NCBI RefSeq assembly: GCF_000235485.1
Contig: NZ_JH378888.1
Span: 126,124 to 190,123, forward strand
Reading direction: 5' to 3'
Length of the DNA: 64,000 nt
DNA from: Streptococcus sp. oral taxon 058 str. F0407
Lineage (GTDB): Bacteria > Bacillota > Bacilli > Lactobacillales > Streptococcaceae
Under the pieces are notes generated by a model. It saw only the letters and a program-made list of their open reading frames with translations. It was not told where the DNA came from and did no database searches. Below, piece after piece: positions 16,757 through 26,682 of the stretch; within the stretch, counting starts at the first letter, position 1; every line of letters starts with the position of its first letter. The position numbers and the translations under genes were made by a program.

Positions 16757-17968
16757 ATGTCAAAATTTAATCGTATTCACTTGGTGGTACTGGATTCTGT
16801 AGGGATTGGTGCTGCACCAGATGCTAATAACTTTGTCAATGCAGGGGTTCCAGATGGAGCTTCTGATACACTGGGACACATTTCCAAAACAGTTGGTTTG
16901 AATGTTCCAAACATGGCTAAAATCGGTCTAGGAAATATTCCTCGTGAAACGCCTTTGAAGACTGTACCATCAGAAAGCAATCCAACTGGATATGCAACAA
17001 AATTGGAAGAAGTATCGCGTGGTAAAGACACCATGACTGGACACTGGGAAATCATGGGACTTAACATTACGGAACCTTTCGATACTTTCTGGAATGGATT
17101 CCCGGAAGAAATCTTGACGAAAATCGAAGAATTCTCAGGACGCAAGGTCATTCGTGAAGCCAATAAACCGTACTCAGGAACAGCTGTTATCGATGACTTT
17201 GGCCCACGTCAGATGGAAACTGGCGAGTTGATTATCTATACTTCAGCTGACCCTGTCTTGCAAATCGCTGCCCACGAAGACATCATTTCTTTGGATGAAC
17301 TTTACCGTATCTGTGAATACGCTCGTTCGATTACCCTTGAACGTCCAGCCCTTCTAGGACGTATCATTGCTCGTCCTTATGTAGGTGAGCCAGGTAATTT
17401 CACTCGTACAGCTAACCGTCGTGACTTGGCTGTATCTCCATTTGCACCGACTGTTCTCGATAAACTCAATGAAGCTGGTATCGATACGTACGCTGTTGGT
17501 AAAATCAACGATATCTTTAACGGTGCAGGAATCAATCATGACATGGGACACAACAAGTCAAACAGCCATGGAATTGATACACTATTGACGACTATGGGTC
17601 TTGCTGAGTTTGAAAAAGGATTCTCATTTACAAACTTGGTAGACTTTGATGCCCTTTACGGTCACCGCCGCAATGCTCATGGTTACCGTGATTGCTTGCA
17701 TGAGTTCGATGAACGCTTGCCTGAAATTATCGCAGCCATGAGAGAGAATGACCTTCTCTTGATCACTGCGGACCATGGAAATGACCCAACTTATGCAGGA
17801 ACAGACCACACTCGTGAATACATTCCACTTTTGGCTTACAGTCCTGCCTTTAAAGGAAATGGTTTGATTCCAGTTGGACATTTTGCAGATATCTCAGCAA
17901 CAGTTGCGGATAACTTTGGTGTTGAAACAGCCATGATTGGGGAAAGTTTCTTAGATAAATTGGTATAA
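16757..17968 (+). CDS. deoB: Phosphopentomutase
   Basis: Converts (deoxy)ribose 1-phosphate to the 5-phosphate. 403 aa, alkaline-phosphatase superfamily with two metals. The N-terminal metal motif ([14 protein letters not shown]), the phosphate-accepting Thr in [11 protein letters not shown], the cap domain around residues 110-230, and the second metal site [18 protein letters not shown] are all present. The ribosome binding site is AATAAGGAGACAG. It acts between PunA/DeoD (which release the sugar 1-phosphate) and RpiA. Confidence 0.96.
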   Translation: MSKFNRIHLVVLDSVGIGAAPDANNFVNAGVPDGASDTLGHISKTVGLNVPNMAKIGLGNIPRETPLKTVPSESNPTGYATKLEEVSRGKDTMTGHWEIMGLNITEPFDTFWNGFPEEILTKIEEFSGRKVIREANKPYSGTAVIDDFGPRQMETGELIIYTSADPVLQIAAHEDIISLDELYRICEYARSITLERPALLGRIIARPYVGEPGNFTRTANRRDLAVSPFAPTVLDKLNEAGIDTYAVGKINDIFNGAGINHDMGHNKSNSHGIDTLLTTMGLAEFEKGFSFTNLVDFDALYGHRRNAHGYRDCLHEFDERLPEIIAAMRENDLLLITADHGNDPTYAGTDHTREYIPLLAYSPAFKGNGLIPVGHFADISATVADNFGVETAMIGESFLDKLV

Positions 17969-17969
17969 G

Positions 17970-18530
17970 ATGACGCGATATGCTTTACTTGTTCGGGGTA
18001 TTAATGTCGGTGGGAAAAATAAGGTTGTCATGGCGCAACTTCGTCAAGAATTGACAGAGTTGGGACTGGAAAAGGTTGAAACCTACATCAACAGTGGCAA
18101 CATTTTCTTTACTTCGACAACTCCCAAAGCCCGATTGGTTGAAAAGTTAGAAGCTTTCTTTGAAGTCCATTATCCATTTATTCAGAGCTTTTCTTTGCTG
18201 AGTCTAGAGGACTTTGAGGCGGAGCTTGAAAATCTGCCAGATTGGTGGACCAAAGATTTGGCTCGAAAAGATGTGCTCTTCTACACGGAGGGCTTGGATG
18301 TGGATCAAGTCATCGAGAAAGTGAACAGTTTGGAACTGGAAGATGAAGTGGTTCATTTTGGAAGACTTGGGATTTTCTGGGGGAAATTCTCTGAAGAATC
18401 CTACTATGCAACTGCCTATCACAAGTACTTGCTCAAGATGCCTTTTTATCGCAACATCACCATTCGCAATGCAAAAACCTTTGACAAAATCGGTCAAATG
18501 CTAAAAAATAATAAAGGAGACACACAATGA
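17970..18530 (+). CDS. DUF1697 family protein
   Basis: 186-aa protein of the DUF1697 family: RYALLVRGINVGGKNKV at the N terminus, YINSGNIFFTS near residues 40-50, and a closing TIRNAKTFDKIGQML. Its two halves look like a ferredoxin-like duplication. No biochemical function is established. It begins 1 base after deoB and its 3' end overlaps punA by 4 bases (ATGA), so it is locked into the salvage operon, although a link to nucleosides is only inferred from position. Confidence 0.88.
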   Translation: MTRYALLVRGINVGGKNKVVMAQLRQELTELGLEKVETYINSGNIFFTSTTPKARLVEKLEAFFEVHYPFIQSFSLLSLEDFEAELENLPDWWTKDLARKDVLFYTEGLDVDQVIEKVNSLELEDEVVHFGRLGIFWGKFSEESYYATAYHKYLLKMPFYRNITIRNAKTFDKIGQMLKNNKGDTQ

Positions 18531-19336
18531 CATTTTTAGATAAGATCAATGAAACAGCTGCCTTCCTGAAAGACAAGGGAATCCAAGCACCTGAGTTCGG
18601 TCTAATCCTTGGATCAGGACTTGGAGAATTGGCAGAAGAAATCAAAAATCCAGTTGTAGTAGACTATGCTGAGATTCCAAACTGGGGCCGTTCAACAGTA
18701 GTTGGTCACGCTGGTAAATTGGTATATGGAGAACTTTCTGGTCGCAAGGTCTTGGCTCTTCAAGGTCGTTTCCATTTCTACGAAGGAAACCCTCTGGAAG
18801 TTGTGACCTTCCCTGTACGTGTCATGAAAGTTCTCGGCTGTGAAGGTGTCATTGTTACCAATGCTGCAGGAGGTATCGGCTACGGTCCTGGTACCTTGAT
18901 GGCTATCTCAGACCATATCAATATGACAGGTCAAAACCCATTGATGGGTGAAAACTTGGATGATTTTGGTCCTCGTTTCCCAGATATGTCTAAGGCCTAC
19001 ACACCAGAATACCGTGCTACTGCCCATGAAGTGGCTAAGAAACTTGGAATTAAGCTTGATGAAGGTGTCTATATCGGTGTAACTGGTCCAACTTATGAAA
19101 CACCTGCAGAAATTCGTGCCTATAAGACACTGGGAGCAGATGCTGTTGGTATGTCTACGGTTCCTGAAGTTATTGTGGCAGCCCACTCAGGTTTGAAAGT
19201 TCTAGGAATTTCATGTATCACTAACCATGCTGCTGGTTTCCAAGAAGAACTCAACCACGAAGAAGTTGTAGAAGTGACTGAACGTGTCAAAGGCGACTTT
19301 AAGGGCTTGCTGAAAGCGATTCTTGCTGAATTGTAA
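18527..19336 (+). CDS. punA: Purine nucleoside phosphorylase (type I, trimeric)
   Basis: Phosphorolysis of guanosine, inosine and their deoxy forms to base plus sugar 1-phosphate. 269 aa. Phosphate site GSGLGELAEE (~residues 29-38), GRFHFYEGN, the purine-site stretch VTNAAGGIG, EMS-equivalent VGMSTVPEV and the final N in CITNHAAG are seen. It is the low-molecular-mass trimeric class, in contrast to DeoD further downstream. Ribosome binding site AAAGGAGACACACA. Confidence 0.94.
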   Translation: MTFLDKINETAAFLKDKGIQAPEFGLILGSGLGELAEEIKNPVVVDYAEIPNWGRSTVVGHAGKLVYGELSGRKVLALQGRFHFYEGNPLEVVTFPVRVMKVLGCEGVIVTNAAGGIGYGPGTLMAISDHINMTGQNPLMGENLDDFGPRFPDMSKAYTPEYRATAHEVAKKLGIKLDEGVYIGVTGPTYETPAEIRAYKTLGADAVGMSTVPEVIVAAHSGLKVLGISCITNHAAGFQEELNHEEVVEVTERVKGDFKGLLKAILAEL

Positions 19337-19338
19337 TC

Positions 19339-20622
19339 ATGTTAAAAGACTTGAGTAGATTTTTTCGAAAGATTCCTTATAATTTTAGATTATTCCTAGC
19401 AGTAATTCTACAAGGTATAGTTTCGGGTTTATCTGGTATATTTCTCCATTATCTTTTAGAGATGGTAGAGAGTTTAGCTTTTGGTCAGTCAGAGCATCAT
19501 ACTGGATTTTTGACAGATGGAGTTTCCTCGTCGCGGATAGGATTAAGTTTAATAATCGTGGGTCTTAGCTCGTCCTTTGTCTGGTATTTCTTACAAAAGA
19601 AATCGCAGATTTTTTCCATAAAAGCACAGATGAAGGATGATATTTCACAATGCAAGCTTCATTTTTTTAAACAGCTATTTCATTCAATTTGGCAGATCAT
19701 TGTAGTTGGAGGGGGAGCACCTATCGGTAAAGAAGCTGCGCCACGAGAGATTGGGACTCTATTTGCAAGACCAATTGGAAAAATATGTTTTCTATCTAAG
19801 AAGGATCAAATCTTTCTCCTTGCTTGTGGTGCTGGTGCTGGTTTAGCGGCTGTTTATCAGGTTCCATTAACAAGTGTCTTCTTTGTTTTTGAAACCCTAG
19901 GAATTGCTCTATCTCTTAAGCGATTTCTCTTAGTCGGTTTGACTACCTATGTCTCAACCTATACAGCAGGCTTTGTTATTTCAGATCATGCTCTTTACCA
20001 GATTCCAGCCATCACATGGTCATTAAAGGAAATGTGGATTATTCCCTTATTACTTCTTTTCTTAACCCCACTAGCTTGGCTCTTTGGTCGCTTAAGTAAA
20101 GAAGTGTCTTCAAACAGGATAAAAGATAAACGAATACTTCTCACATTACCCTCAGCTTTTCTTTTTCTTGTTGGACTGGCAAGTTATTTTCCGCATCTAC
20201 TTGGAAATGGACGTATGATGGCTCAGGAAGTATTGAATGGTAGCAATGGAAAAACAGTACTCATCTTGTTTATCCTAAAAGCATTGGTCGTTCTTATTAC
20301 TCTTTGTGCAGGGGCCTATGGTGGCACACTTACGCCATCTTTTGCCTTGGGGATAGCTGGAGCCGCCCTCTTTGACATAATTCTAGGTGGGGATAACCAG
20401 CCAACCATTTTGCTTTTAGGATCTGTTTGCTTTTTGTCAGTGACCTTGAGGGCACCTTGGTCTGCAACTGGATTAGTAATAGGCTTCACTGGGATTGGTT
20501 TAGACTCTCTTCCGTATCTCTTAGTAACATCTTTCCTAGCTTATGGCTTTGCAAAATTGTTAGACCGCTTTCCTTGGGCTAGCATACTGTATAAGATGTC
20601 AAAGAATAGAGTAATAAGGTAA
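19339..20622 (+). CDS. ClC-family chloride channel/transporter
   Basis: 427-aa membrane protein with about ten helices. The ClC filter regions are recognisable: GGGAPIGKEAAPREIG (canonical GKEGP, with the gating Glu retained and Gly replaced by Ala), GAGAGLAAVYQVPLTSVFFVFE (canonical GxxxGxAAxFxxPLxGxxFxxE), and GGTLTPSFALGIAGAA (canonical GGxFxPS). It may exchange chloride or fluoride for protons. It starts 2 bases after punA, which puts it at the end of the salvage operon, a frequent arrangement in streptococci with no clear functional reason. Confidence 0.9.
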   Translation: MLKDLSRFFRKIPYNFRLFLAVILQGIVSGLSGIFLHYLLEMVESLAFGQSEHHTGFLTDGVSSSRIGLSLIIVGLSSSFVWYFLQKKSQIFSIKAQMKDDISQCKLHFFKQLFHSIWQIIVVGGGAPIGKEAAPREIGTLFARPIGKICFLSKKDQIFLLACGAGAGLAAVYQVPLTSVFFVFETLGIALSLKRFLLVGLTTYVSTYTAGFVISDHALYQIPAITWSLKEMWIIPLLLLFLTPLAWLFGRLSKEVSSNRIKDKRILLTLPSAFLFLVGLASYFPHLLGNGRMMAQEVLNGSNGKTVLILFILKALVVLITLCAGAYGGTLTPSFALGIAGAALFDIILGGDNQPTILLLGSVCFLSVTLRAPWSATGLVIGFTGIGLDSLPYLLVTSFLAYGFAKLLDRFPWASILYKMSKNRVIR

Positions 20623-20787
20623 GGAAGACCCGTTTCTTCTAGTCAAGGATTTAACTTAAAAGATTAAAAAGTACTCTCAATTTATTAATAATTGTCTTAA
20701 ATAAGAATGAGGTAGGCTCATAGGAGTCTTGATTGAATCCGATTTTTTCTAGCTATAAAATATAAAAATAAAAAAGAAAGGTAGAGT
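20623..20787 (+). other. A/T-rich spacer between clc and the deoD leader
   Basis: No gene is seen. A weak promoter (TTGATT at 20729-20734 and TATAAA at 20754-20759, spacing 19) could serve the leader mini-ORF and deoD. No clear terminator for the clc operon was found. Confidence 0.35.
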
Positions 20788-20829
20788 ATGTGTTCTAATT
20801 TGAACACGAGCGGAAAACTTGGAAAATAG
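20788..20829 (+). CDS. Possible 13-codon leader peptide before deoD
   Basis: ATG at 20788 follows GAAAGGTAGAGT (a fair ribosome binding site) and runs to TAG at 20827-20829. The peptide starts MCSNLNTSGK. Its second half forms the left arm of the long palindrome that ends just before deoD. Function unproven. Confidence 0.3.
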   Translation: MCSNLNTSGKLGK

Positions 20830-20895
20830 ATAATCTGACTGAGAAATCAGGATTTCTCGTCAGATTCCTAATTTTCAGTCGTTTTCTTCTCGCTC
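20808..20895 (+). promoter_or_regulatory. 88-base compound palindrome upstream of deoD
   Basis: Nested arms pair over the whole stretch: GAGCG/CGCTC, GAAAAC/GTTTTC, GAAAATAG/CTAATTTTC, ATCTGAC/GTCAGAT and GAGAAAT/ATTTCTC around a CAGG loop. It ends 15 bases before the deoD ATG. A separate small hairpin GTGTTC/GAACAC precedes it at 20790-20807. It is either a cis-acting RNA or a small palindromic insertion element. Confidence 0.6.
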
Positions 20896-20910
20896 TTTGT
20901 ATCATAAATT

Positions 20911-21621
20911 ATGTCTATCCATATTGCTGCTAAGCAGGGTGAAATTGCTGATAAAATTCTTCTTCCTGGAGATCCTCTTCGTGCTAAGTTTATTGCGGAG
21001 AACTTCCTTGAAGATGCTGTTTGTTTTAATGAAGTGCGTAACATGTTTGGCTACACTGGTACTTACAAAGGTCACCGTGTATCAGTCATGGGAACTGGGA
21101 TGGGAATGCCGTCTATTTCCATCTATGCGCGTGAGTTGATTGTTGACTACGGTGTGAAAAAATTGATCCGTGTAGGAACTGCAGGTTCTTTGAATGAAGA
21201 TGTTCACGTTCGTGAATTGGTTTTGGCGCAAGCAGCTGCGACTAACTCAAACATCATCCGCAATGACTGGCCACAGTATGATTTCCCACAAATCGCTAGC
21301 TTTGATTTGCTAGATAAGGCCTACCATATCGCCAAAGAACTTGGTATGACAACTCACGTTGGGAACGTTTTGTCATCTGATGTCTTTTACTCAAACTACT
21401 TTGAAAAGAATATCGAGCTTGGTAAATGGGGAGTCAAGGCTGTGGAAATGGAAGCAGCAGCCCTTTACTATCTGGCAGCTCAACACCATGTGGATGCGCT
21501 AGCTATCATAACCATTTCTGATAGCTTGGTCAATCCAGACGAAGACACCACTGCAGAAGAACGCCAAAATACCTTCACCGATATGATGAAGGTTGGATTG
21601 GAAACCTTGATTGCAGAGTAA
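20911..21621 (+). CDS. deoD: Purine nucleoside phosphorylase DeoD-type (hexameric)
   Basis: 236-aa hexameric purine nucleoside phosphorylase acting on adenosine and other purine nucleosides. [15 protein letters not shown] (phosphate-binding, ~residues 19-33), [34 protein letters not shown] (ribose site) and [12 protein letters not shown] (Asp acting on the base) are clear. The frame is closed by a TAA two codons upstream, so the ATG at 20911 is the start, yet the 30 bases before it are pyrimidine-rich with no Shine-Dalgarno sequence. It may depend on the palindromic leader for translation control. Confidence 0.95.
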   Translation: MSIHIAAKQGEIADKILLPGDPLRAKFIAENFLEDAVCFNEVRNMFGYTGTYKGHRVSVMGTGMGMPSISIYARELIVDYGVKKLIRVGTAGSLNEDVHVRELVLAQAAATNSNIIRNDWPQYDFPQIASFDLLDKAYHIAKELGMTTHVGNVLSSDVFYSNYFEKNIELGKWGVKAVEMEAAALYYLAAQHHVDALAIITISDSLVNPDEDTTAEERQNTFTDMMKVGLETLIAE

Positions 21622-21631
21622 ATTTGTAATA

Positions 21632-21667
21632 GAAAATCCTGATCTCAAGTGAAATCAGGATTTTTTC
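21632..21667. terminator. Bidirectional terminator between deoD and pavA
   Basis: AAAATCCTGAT pairs with ATCAGGATTTTTT. It overlaps the 3' end of pavA, which reads toward it. Confidence 0.8.
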
Positions 21668-23310
21668 ATGGATGCGATTTTTTCTGGGTCTGGTGTGACA
21701 CGGAGGGTCTTTTGTCCTGTATAGGTCACAAAGCCGGGTTTGCCACCGGTTGGTTTGTTGAGTTTCTTGACTTCAATCATATCCACTTGCACGAGATTTG
21801 ACAAGCGTCCTTTGGAGAAGTAGGCAGCCAGTTCGGCCGCATCTGTCTTCACTTCGTCAGAAGGATTGAGATTGCCTGAGATGACGACGTGGCTTCCAGG
21901 GATGTCCTTGGCATGGAACCAAAGTTCATCCTTGCGGGCCATTTTAAAGGTTAGCTCTTCATTTTGCAGATTGTTTCGACCGACATAGATGATGGTTTTC
22001 CCGTCACTAGCCAGATACTGTTCTGGTTTTTTGCGTTTCTGGATTTTCTCGCGTTGGCGTCTTCTAATGAAGCCTGTTTGGATCAATTCTTCACGGATTT
22101 CAGCGATTTCTTCCAGTCCAGCTTGGTTGAGCACAGTCTCCACACTTTCCAGATAGAGAATTGTTGCCTTGGTTTCTTCAATCAGCTCAGTCAAGTATTT
22201 GACAGCTTCTTTGAGTTTCTGATAACGTTTGAAATAGCGTTGGGCATTCTGGCTGGGAGTCAAGGCCTTATCAAGCGCAATGGTGATAGGTTGGTTGGTG
22301 TAGTAGTTGTCTAGGATAACCTGATCTTGGTCGTTAGGCACTTGATGAAGGAAAGTTGTCAACAATTCCCCTTTTTGGCGAAATTCCTCAGCATTGTCTG
22401 TCGCTAGTAACTCTTTTTCTTGTTTTTTCAGCTTATGTCGATTTTTCTGAAGTTCATTTTCAACACGTCGAATGAGTTCACTGGCTTGCTGTTTGACGCG
22501 GTCCCGTTCAGCCTTGTCCTTATAGTAGGTGTCCAGCAAGTCAGAAAGGCTGGCAAAAGGCTCTCCTACACGATTCGCAAAAGGAACTGGATTGAAGGAA
22601 GTCTCTGTTAAGCATGGCTTGGTTTCTTGACTGAAAAAGTTACGGAAAGTGGATAGTTTGTCACTAACCAATAGACTTTCCAGTTCGTTTGCCGTATCAC
22701 GACCTAAACCTTGAAAGAGGCTTTGAATATTTTTTGCTGTTAGTTCCTGTGTTTGCAGGATTTCAAAGAGCTTTTCATCCTTGACAGTAAAAGGATTGAG
22801 AGACTCGGTACTTGGTGGAGCGATATAGGTCGAACCTGGAAGTAAGGTGCGGTAGCTATTTTGTGAAAAGCCAACGTGTTTGATGACTTCGAGGATTTTA
22901 TGGCTACTTTTATCCACGAGGAGAATATTGCTGTGTTTGCCCATAATCTCGATAATCAAGGCAGCCTGAATATGATCCCCAATCTCATTTTTATTGGAAA
23001 CTGTGATTTCCACGATACGGTCATTTTCGACTTGCTCAATCGACTCAATCAGGGCACCCTGCAAATACTTTCTCAAAACCATGATAAAAGTAGAAGGTTG
23101 GGCTGGATTTTCAAAAGTCGTTTGGGTTAGCTGGATGCGCCCAAAAACGGGATGGGCAGAGAGGAGCAGGCGATGGCTTTGGCGATTGCTGCGGATTTGC
23201 AAGACCAACTCTTGTTCAAAAGGCTGATTGATTTTTTGGATGCGACCATTGACTAACTCGCTTCGCAATTCCTCAACCATGTGGTGTAAAAAAAATCCGT
23301 CAAATGACAT
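21655..23310 (-). CDS. pavA: Fibronectin-binding protein PavA / RqcH (NFACT)
   Basis: 551-aa protein of the FbpA/RqcH/NFACT family, known in S. pneumoniae as the adherence protein PavA and in B. subtilis as RqcH, which adds alanine tails to stalled nascent chains on the 50S subunit. The start MSFDGFF is set at 23310 by the ribosome binding site AAGGAGAGAACG; an upstream in-frame ATG has none. NFACT-N and helix-hairpin-helix parts are at residues ~1-260, a long coiled coil at ~265-420 and the NFACT-R domain (LWFHAKDIPGSHVV, ~450-530) at the end. No signal peptide is present although the protein is reported at the surface. Confidence 0.95.
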   Translation of the reverse strand: MSFDGFFLHHMVEELRSELVNGRIQKINQPFEQELVLQIRSNRQSHRLLLSAHPVFGRIQLTQTTFENPAQPSTFIMVLRKYLQGALIESIEQVENDRIVEITVSNKNEIGDHIQAALIIEIMGKHSNILLVDKSSHKILEVIKHVGFSQNSYRTLLPGSTYIAPPSTESLNPFTVKDEKLFEILQTQELTAKNIQSLFQGLGRDTANELESLLVSDKLSTFRNFFSQETKPCLTETSFNPVPFANRVGEPFASLSDLLDTYYKDKAERDRVKQQASELIRRVENELQKNRHKLKKQEKELLATDNAEEFRQKGELLTTFLHQVPNDQDQVILDNYYTNQPITIALDKALTPSQNAQRYFKRYQKLKEAVKYLTELIEETKATILYLESVETVLNQAGLEEIAEIREELIQTGFIRRRQREKIQKRKKPEQYLASDGKTIIYVGRNNLQNEELTFKMARKDELWFHAKDIPGSHVVISGNLNPSDEVKTDAAELAAYFSKGRLSNLVQVDMIEVKKLNKPTGGKPGFVTYTGQKTLRVTPDPEKIASMKKS

Positions 23311-23379
23311 CGTTCTCTCCTTGTGATTGTATTCCATAGTATTATATCAAAAAGGTAGAATAAAATCATGGAAATGTGG

Positions 23380-23385
23380 TATAAT
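23380..23385 (+). promoter_or_regulatory. Extended -10 box of the ybeY operon
   Basis: TGTGGTATAAT lies 30 bases before the ybeY ATG. Confidence 0.6.
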
Positions 23386-23414
23386 AAAGCCAAGTAAAGA
23401 GAATCGAGAAGTAC

Positions 23415-23912
23415 ATGTATATTGAAATGGTAGATGAAACTGGTCAAGTTTCACAAGAAATCTTGCACCAAACCCAAGAAATTTTGGAATTTGCAGCCCA
23501 AAAAATAGGAAAAGAAGACAAGGAGATGGCAGTTACTTTTGTGACCAACGAGCGTAGCCACGAACTCAATCTGGAGTACCGTGATACCGATCGTCCGACA
23601 GATGTCATCAGCCTTGAGTATAAGCCAGAGTTGGACATTGCCTTTGACGAAGAGGATTTGCTTGAAAATCCTGAATTGGCAGAGATGATGTCTGAGTTTG
23701 ATGCCTACATTGGGGAGCTTTTCATCTCTATCGATAAAGCGCATGAGCAGGCTGAGGAATATGGTCACAGCTTTGAGCGAGAGATGGGATTCTTGGCAGT
23801 ACACGGCTTTTTACACATTAACGGCTACGATCACTACACTCCGGAAGAAGAAGCGGAGATGTTCGGTTTACAAGAAGAAATTTTGACAGCCTATGGACTC
23901 ACAAGACAATAA
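23415..23912 (+). CDS. ybeY: Endoribonuclease YbeY
   Basis: 165-aa zinc metalloprotein required for 16S rRNA 3'-end maturation and ribosome quality control. The family motif [11 protein letters not shown] is at ~residues 132-142, with three His as zinc ligands, and the substrate cleft Arg lies in the [10 protein letters not shown] region. It heads a conserved row of ybeY-dgk-era. The ribosome binding site is weak (GAGAAGTAC). The downstream gene starts inside its 3' end, so they are coupled. Confidence 0.94.
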   Translation: MYIEMVDETGQVSQEILHQTQEILEFAAQKIGKEDKEMAVTFVTNERSHELNLEYRDTDRPTDVISLEYKPELDIAFDEEDLLENPELAEMMSEFDAYIGELFISIDKAHEQAEEYGHSFEREMGFLAVHGFLHINGYDHYTPEEEAEMFGLQEEILTAYGLTRQ

Positions 23913-24288
23913 ACGAAAATGGAAAAATCGTGACCTGGTATCTAGTTTAGAATTTGCTCTTACAGGAATTCTGACTGCTATCAAGGAAGAACGCAATATG
24001 CGAAAACATGCAGTGACGGCTCTAGTAGTTATCCTTGCAGGTTTTGTTTTTCAGGTGTCACGAATCGAATGGCTCTTTCTCCTAATGAGCATTTTCTTGG
24101 TAGTAGCGTTTGAAATTATTAACTCTGCTATTGAAAATGTGGTGGATTTAGCCAGTCACTATCACTTTTCTATGTTGGCAAAGAAAGCCAAGGACATGGC
24201 AGCAGGTGCCGTTCTAGTGGTCTCTCTTTTTGCTGCAGTGACAGGTGCACTTATCTTTCTCCCACGCATTTGGGATATACTATTTTAA
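23893..24288 (+). CDS. dgk: Undecaprenol/diacylglycerol kinase
   Basis: 131-aa membrane kinase of the DgkA family; in Gram-positive bacteria it phosphorylates undecaprenol and supports cell-wall lipid carrier recycling and acid tolerance. An amphipathic N-terminal helix with [19 protein letters not shown] is followed by three membrane segments (~residues 40-60, 62-82 and 103-125). The motif [17 protein letters not shown] holds the active-site Glu and Asn. The start overlaps the end of ybeY by 20 bases. Confidence 0.94.
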   Translation: MDSQDNKRKWKNRDLVSSLEFALTGILTAIKEERNMRKHAVTALVVILAGFVFQVSRIEWLFLLMSIFLVVAFEIINSAIENVVDLASHYHFSMLAKKAKDMAAGAVLVVSLFAAVTGALIFLPRIWDILF

Positions 24289-24304
24289 ACACTAAGAGGA
24301 AATT

Positions 24305-25204
24305 ATGACATTTAAATCAGGCTTTGTAGCTATTTTGGGGCGTCCCAATGTTGGGAAGTCAACATTTTTAAATCACGTCATGGGGCAAAAGATTGCCATC
24401 ATGAGTGACAAGGCGCAGACAACGCGCAATAAAATCATGGGGATTTACACAACGGATAAGGAGCAAATCGTCTTTATCGATACACCGGGGATTCACAAGC
24501 CTAAGACGGCTCTTGGAGATTTCATGGTGGAATCAGCCTACAGTACCCTTCGTGAAGTGGATACTGTTCTATTCATGGTGCCAGCTGATGAGCCACGTGG
24601 TAAGGGTGACGACATGATTATCGAGCGTCTGAAAGCAGCCAAGGTTCCTGTGATTCTGGTGGTAAATAAGATTGACAAGGTTCATCCTGATCAGCTCTTG
24701 GCTCAGATTGATGACTTCCGTAATCAGATGGACTTCAAGGAAATTGTTCCTATCTCAGCCCTTCAGGGAAATAACGTTTCTCGACTAATCGATATTTTGA
24801 GTGAAAATCTAGAGGAAGGTTTCCAGTATTTCCCATCTGATCAAATCACAGACCATCCTGAGCGTTTCTTGGTTTCAGAAATGATTCGTGAGAAGGTTCT
24901 TCATTTAACGCGTGAAGAGATTCCTCACTCAGTTGCCGTAGTGGTTGACTCTATGAAACGAGACGAAGAGACAGACAAGGTTCACATCCGTGCAACCATC
25001 ATGGTGGAGCGAGATAGCCAAAAAGGGATTGTCATCGGAAAAGGAGGGGCTATGCTCAAGAAAATTGGTACCATGGCCCGTCGTGATATCGAACTCATGC
25101 TAGGGGACAAGGTTTTCCTAGAAACTTGGGTCAAGGTCAAGAAAAACTGGCGTGATAAAAAGCTAGATTTGGCTGACTTTGGCTATAATGAAAAAGAATA
25201 CTAA
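24305..25204 (+). CDS. era: GTPase Era
   Basis: 299-aa ribosome-assembly GTPase. G1 GRPNVGKST at residues 12-20, the switch region with TTRNKI, G3 DTPGIHKP, G4 NKID and a C-terminal KH domain (~residues 205-290) with the GKGGAML loop that binds the 3' end of 16S rRNA. Ribosome binding site AGAGGAAATT. Its neighbour YbeY acts on the same end of 16S rRNA. Confidence 0.97.
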   Translation: MTFKSGFVAILGRPNVGKSTFLNHVMGQKIAIMSDKAQTTRNKIMGIYTTDKEQIVFIDTPGIHKPKTALGDFMVESAYSTLREVDTVLFMVPADEPRGKGDDMIIERLKAAKVPVILVVNKIDKVHPDQLLAQIDDFRNQMDFKEIVPISALQGNNVSRLIDILSENLEEGFQYFPSDQITDHPERFLVSEMIREKVLHLTREEIPHSVAVVVDSMKRDEETDKVHIRATIMVERDSQKGIVIGKGGAMLKKIGTMARRDIELMLGDKVFLETWVKVKKNWRDKKLDLADFGYNEKEY

Positions 25205-25252
25205 GTAGAGGTGGGCTCATGCCTGCTTCTTGTTTTTACAGAAGGAGGATTT

Positions 25253-26077
25253 ATGCCTGAATTACCAGAGGTTGAAACGGTTCGTCGTGGCTTAGAAAAA
25301 TTGATTTTGGGAAAGAAGATTTCTAGCTTAGAGATTCGCTATCCCAAGATGATTAAGACGGATTTGGAAGAGTTTCAAAAGGAACTGCCTGGTCAAGTAA
25401 TTGAGTCGATGGGACGCCGTGGAAAATATCTACTTTTTTACCTGACAAAAAAGGTCTTGATTTCCCATTTGCGGATGGAGGGCAAGTACTTTTACTATCC
25501 AGACCAGGTTCCTGAACGCAAGCATGCCCATGTTTTCATTCGATTTGAAGATGGAGGTACGCTTGTTTATGAGGATGTGCGTAAGTTTGGCACCATGGAA
25601 CTGCTGGCGCCCGATCTTTTGGAAGCATACTTTGTTTCTAAAAAACTAGGCCCTGAACCAGTCGAGCAGTACTTTGATTTGCAGGTCTTTCAAGTTGCTC
25701 TATCCAAGTCTAAAAAGCCTATCAAATCCCATCTCCTAGACCAGACCTTGGTAGCTGGCCTCGGTAATATCTATGTGGATGAGGTCCTCTGGCGAGCACA
25801 GGTCCATCCAGCTAGAGCTTCCCAAACTTTGACAGTAGCAGAAGCGACAGCCATTCATGACCAGACCATTGCTGTTTTGAGACAGGCTGTTGAAAAAGGC
25901 GGATCAACCATTCGAACCTATACCAATGCCTTTGGCGAAGATGGAACCATGCAGGATTTTCATCAGGTCTATGATAAGACTGGTCAAGCATGTTCATGCT
26001 GTGGCACCATCATTGAGAAATTCCAGCTTGGCGGAAGGGGAACTCATTTTTGTCCTCAGTGTCAAAGGAGGGACTGA
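25253..26077 (+). CDS. mutM: Formamidopyrimidine-DNA glycosylase
   Basis: Removes 8-oxoguanine and other oxidised purines. 274 aa. The start at 25253 (after GAAGGAGGATTT) gives [13 protein letters not shown], whose Pro2 is the catalytic nucleophile; an earlier in-frame start would bury it and is rejected. Residues Glu3 and Glu6 and the helix-two-turn-helix ([14 protein letters not shown]) follow, with a C-terminal zinc finger (CSCCG ... CPQC). The stop overlaps the coaE start (TGATG). Confidence 0.97.
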   Translation: MPELPEVETVRRGLEKLILGKKISSLEIRYPKMIKTDLEEFQKELPGQVIESMGRRGKYLLFYLTKKVLISHLRMEGKYFYYPDQVPERKHAHVFIRFEDGGTLVYEDVRKFGTMELLAPDLLEAYFVSKKLGPEPVEQYFDLQVFQVALSKSKKPIKSHLLDQTLVAGLGNIYVDEVLWRAQVHPARASQTLTVAEATAIHDQTIAVLRQAVEKGGSTIRTYTNAFGEDGTMQDFHQVYDKTGQACSCCGTIIEKFQLGGRGTHFCPQCQRRD

Positions 26078-26682
26078 TGGGAAAAATCATCGGAATCACA
26101 GGAGGAATTGCTTCGGGTAAATCAACTGTGACAACTTATCTTCGACAGCAAGGCTTTCAAGTAGTAGATGCCGACGCAGTTGTCCACCAGCTACAAAAAC
26201 CTGGCGGTCGTCTTTATCAGGTCTTAGTTCAGCATTTTGGACAGGAAATTCTCTTAAAAAATGGAGAACTCAATCGCCCTCTCCTAGCTAGCCTCATCTT
26301 TTCAAAAACTGAGGAGCGGGAATGGTCTAAGTCAACCCAAGGAGAGATTATTCGTGAAGAACTGGCAGCATTGCGAGATCGATTATCCCAGACAGAAGCG
26401 ATTTTTTTCATGGATATTCCCCTGCTTTTTGAACAGGACTATGCCAACTGGTTTGATGAAACGTGGCTGGTCTATGTGGATCGAGATGTCCAATTAGAAC
26501 GTTTCATGAAACGGGATCATCTTTCTAAGGAAGTCGCCGAGTCTCGTCTTTCCGCCCAGTGGTCTTTAGAAGAAAAGAAAAGCTTGGCCAGTCATGTTCT
26601 TGATAATAATGGAAATCAGGATCAACTTTTAGATCAGGTAGCTTTTCTACTTGATGGAGGTGAACATGATGACAGAGATTAG
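26077..26682 (+). CDS. coaE: Dephospho-CoA kinase
   Basis: Last step of coenzyme A synthesis. 201 aa. P-loop GITGGIASGKST at residues 6-17, DADAVVHQ for substrate binding and the lid FMKRDHLSKEVAESRL near residues 140-160. The start at 26077 overlaps the mutM stop codon and follows AAAGGAGGG. Its 3' end overlaps the pmrA start. Confidence 0.96.
   Translation: MGKIIGITGGIASGKSTVTTYLRQQGFQVVDADAVVHQLQKPGGRLYQVLVQHFGQEILLKNGELNRPLLASLIFSKTEEREWSKSTQGEIIREELAALRDRLSQTEAIFFMDIPLLFEQDYANWFDETWLVYVDRDVQLERFMKRDHLSKEVAESRLSAQWSLEEKKSLASHVLDNNGNQDQLLDQVAFLLDGGEHDDRD

Noticed and set aside
22876-23227. Plus-strand open frames inside pavA
   Set aside because: They lie opposite the conserved pavA frame and have no ribosome binding site; codon shadows.
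26050-26076. Earlier start for coaE at 26050
   Set aside because: The ATG at 26077 overlaps the mutM stop and follows AAAGGAGGG; the longer form would add residues not found in CoaE.
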